Shown here piece by piece: positions 5,722 to 6,823 of a DNA stretch of 6,823 nt. Position numbers and translations under genes: made by a program. The notes beneath the pieces are model-generated. The model searched no databases. It saw nothing but the letters and a program-made list of their open reading frames with translations, and had not been told where the DNA came from. Position 1 is the first letter of the stretch; every line of letters starts with the position of its first letter. The DNA comes from Agromyces sp. (GTDB lineage Bacteria; Actinomycetota; Actinomycetes; Actinomycetales; Microbacteriaceae). The stretch covers positions 1 to 6,823 of the forward strand of contig JAPSJU010000112.1 of assembly GCA_031178025.1 (NCBI GenBank), written 5' to 3'.

Positions 5722-6280
5722 GCGACGACGGGTCGGCCGCGAGCCGTTCCAGCAGGGCGACGAGCGCGTCCATCTGCGCGGCGCGCGGCGCATCGATGCC
5801 GAGCTCGTCGTCGTCACCGTGCAGGGCGGAGTCGTAGTACAGCCCGTCGCCGATGAGCGTGATCGCCAGCGCGACGGTCGGGTCCGAGACGTGTCGACGC
5901 ACGGCGTCGAACCACCGCTCGCGCACCGACCGGATCATGCGCACGGCTGACGGATGCCCCGCCTGCGCCAGCCGCGCGGCGGCGACCCCCGCGCGCTCGA
6001 AGGCCGTGTCGTTCGCCACCGACGAGCGGACGAAGTAGGCGACGGCTCCTTCGGGCGCCGCCGCCATGACGGCCAGGTCGTCGTCGACGAGCGCCGAGAA
6101 GCGCGTCAGCAGTCCCTCGATCAGCGCCTCGCGAGTGGCGAAGTGGTAGAGCAGGCCGCCCTTGGAGACCCCGGCCGCCCGGGCCGTGGCGTCGAGGGTC
6201 GCTGCCCGTTCGCCCTCCTCCATGAGGAGGCGTTCGAAGGCGTCGAGCACGGCATCGCGGGCGGCGGGTGGACGGCTCAT
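5711..6280 (-). CDS. TetR/AcrR-family transcriptional repressor
   Basis: A 189-residue DNA-binding repressor, normal length for the family. Residues about 8-55 form the TetR N-terminal HTH: helix 1 RDAVLDAFERLLMEEG, then AATLDATARAAGVSKGGLLYHF with the typical recognition turn and the YHF-x-x-REAL junction. The rest (60-189) is a helical ligand-binding and dimerisation domain whose ligand cannot be read from sequence. ATG 6280 is preceded at exactly 7 nt by TACGAT, so the transcript is probably leaderless. It is divergent from a QacA-like exporter gene with a 79-bp gap holding an inverted repeat, the usual arrangement of a local repressor that is released when a toxic compound binds it. Its stop codon lies inside the end of serA, with the two genes convergent. 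Confidence 0.93.
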   Translation of the reverse strand: MSRPPAARDAVLDAFERLLMEEGERAATLDATARAAGVSKGGLLYHFATREALIEGLLTRFSALVDDDLAVMAAAPEGAVAYFVRSSVANDTAFERAGVAAARLAQAGHPSAVRMIRSVRERWFDAVRRHVSDPTVALAITLIGDGLYYDSALHGDDDELGIDAPRAAQMDALVALLERLAADPSSPSR

Positions 6281-6287
6281 GCGGTCG

Positions 6288-6293
6288 ATCGTA
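6288..6293 (-). promoter_or_regulatory. Candidate -10 box, leaderless start of tetR
   Basis: On the minus strand TACGAT is followed by CGACCGC (7 nt) and then ATG at 6280, which puts the transcription start on the start codon. No ribosome site is present. The CGATCG palindrome at 6286-6291 overlaps this box. Confidence 0.5.
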
Positions 6294-6319
6294 CCGAGCT
6301 TCGAAGCGGCATCCTCTGA

Positions 6320-6325
6320 TACTAT
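6320..6325 (+). promoter_or_regulatory. Candidate -10 box of the MFS exporter gene
   Basis: TACTAT would start transcription near 6332 and keep the GGGAG ribosome site in a leader of about 28 nt. The alternative is TACAGT at 6339-6344, with CTGATA at 6316-6321 as a -35 (17-bp spacer); that would start near 6351 and cut into the ribosome site. Both boxes overlap the inverted repeat. Confidence 0.4.
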
Positions 6326-6344
6326 ACCGACCAGACGGTACAGT
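6321..6344. promoter_or_regulatory. Inverted repeat, probable TetR operator
   Basis: Left arm ACTATACCG (6321-6329), 6-nt centre, right arm CGGTACAGT (6336-6344). The arms pair at 8 of 9 positions. The site overlaps both possible -10 boxes of the exporter gene and lies just upstream of the -35 zone of tetR. Size, symmetry and position fit a TetR-family operator; assignment to the adjacent regulator is inference. Confidence 0.6.
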
Positions 6345-6347
6345 TAT

Positions 6348-6352
6348 GGGAG
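6348..6352 (+). promoter_or_regulatory. Shine-Dalgarno of the MFS exporter gene
   Basis: GGGAG, 7 nt before ATG 6360. It supports this start; the ATG at 6346 is in another frame. Confidence 0.7.
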
Positions 6353-6359
6353 CCCCGAG

Positions 6360-6823
6360 ATGAACGAGACGACGCACACGACCGCCGGCGACCGGGCTCC
6401 TGTGCCCGAGGCGCATGCGGCACCCCCGCGGGTGAGGGCGCCTCGTCGTGCATGGACCTCGCTCGTCGTGCTCATGCTGCCGGTGCTGCTCGTCTCGGTC
6501 GACAACACGGTGCTGAGCTTCGCGCTGCCCGCCATCGCGACCGACCTGGCTCCCACCGCTGCCCAGCAGCTGTGGATCATCGACGCGTATCCGCTCGTGC
6601 TCGCGGGACTCCTCGTCGCGATGGGCAGCGCGGGGGACCGCTTCGGCAGGCGGCGCATGCTGCTGATCGGCTCGATCGGATTCGCCCTCGTCTCGGTGGC
6701 GGCCGCCTTCGCTCCGACCGCCGAGGCCCTCATCGCCGCCCGCGCGGCGCTCGGCTTCTTCGGCGCGATGCTGATGCCCTCGACGCTGTCGCTCCTGCGC
6801 GCGATCTTCACCGACCGCGAGCA
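6360..6823 (+). CDS. MFS drug exporter, QacA/SmvA/LfrA-like (DHA2 type), 3' end cut off
   Basis: N-terminal 154 residues of a proton-driven multidrug exporter in the cytoplasmic membrane; the full protein would be expected to have about 14 helices and roughly 500 residues. After a polar, Pro-rich cytoplasmic tail (1-31), helix 1 (32-54) carries the SVDNTVLSFALPAI motif with D48 (motif D1). Then follow AAQQLWIIDAYPLVLAGLL (helix 2), the loop 2-3 motif A at 89-102 (GSAGDRFGRRRMLL), helix 3, and helix 4 with motif B R128 (ARAALGFFGAMLMPSTLSLL). The QQLWIIDAYPLVLAG and MPSTLSLLRAIF stretches are those of the QacA/SmvA/LfrA subgroup, which exports cationic dyes and quaternary ammonium compounds; the actual substrate here is unknown. 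ATG 6360 has GGGAG 7 nt upstream. Divergent from tetR with an operator-like repeat between, so expression is probably inducible. Confidence 0.92.
   Translation, partial: MNETTHTTAGDRAPVPEAHAAPPRVRAPRRAWTSLVVLMLPVLLVSVDNTVLSFALPAIATDLAPTAAQQLWIIDAYPLVLAGLLVAMGSAGDRFGRRRMLLIGSIGFALVSVAAAFAPTAEALIAARAALGFFGAMLMPSTLSLLRAIFTDRE

Noticed and set aside
4135..5817. Minus-strand open frame of 560 codons antisense to serA
   Set aside because: Composition is Asp/Glu/Arg/His/Val-rich, the typical mirror of a GC-rich gene. No start signal or domain.
1..6823. Mobile element, defence system, CRISPR array or prophage
   Set aside because: No transposase, integrase, nuclease, repeat-spacer pattern or toxin/antitoxin pair is seen; all open frames with recognisable motifs are chromosomal housekeeping, regulation or efflux families.

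Overview
The window is very GC-rich and reads as a chromosomal stretch of an actinomycete, most likely a Microbacteriaceae-type organism. The reasons are strong G/C third-position bias, an Actinobacteria-type long SerA, GTG starts, and several genes with a TAnnnT -10 box exactly 7 nt ahead of the start codon, as expected of leaderless transcripts. The lineage is inferred; no rRNA or other marker gene is present.

Left part (1-2280, minus strand): a GNAT acetyltransferase whose 3' end is cut by the window edge. Upstream of it in the same direction is a TPR-rich transcriptional regulator with a C-terminal LuxR-type HTH. The gap before the acetyltransferase holds a probable promoter and a GTCAC direct repeat one helical turn apart, a candidate activator site. 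The regulator is divergent from cutC across about 90 bp that holds a 7-bp-arm palindrome.

Middle part (2371-5721, plus strand): cutC (a TIM-barrel protein traditionally linked to copper homeostasis), two small unrecognised three-helix membrane proteins that look translationally coupled, then serA (D-3-phosphoglycerate dehydrogenase, first step of serine synthesis) with its own promoter, a leader of about 80 nt and a clear Shine-Dalgarno.

Right part (5711-6823): a TetR-family repressor, convergent with serA and overlapping its 3' end by 11 bp. Divergent from it is a QacA/SmvA/LfrA-like MFS drug exporter, truncated by the window edge. The intergenic region between them holds an inverted repeat (9-nt arms, 8/9 matching) over the exporter promoter, which gives a standard repressor/efflux-pump module.

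No gene-free stretch exceeds 300 bases. I see no RNA gene, insertion sequence, CRISPR array, integrase or phage gene, and no convincing intrinsic terminator. The genes are largely ordinary families. The more interesting signals are the candidate regulatory sites, the run of leaderless starts, the uncharacterised membrane pair, and an apparently altered anion site in SerA.
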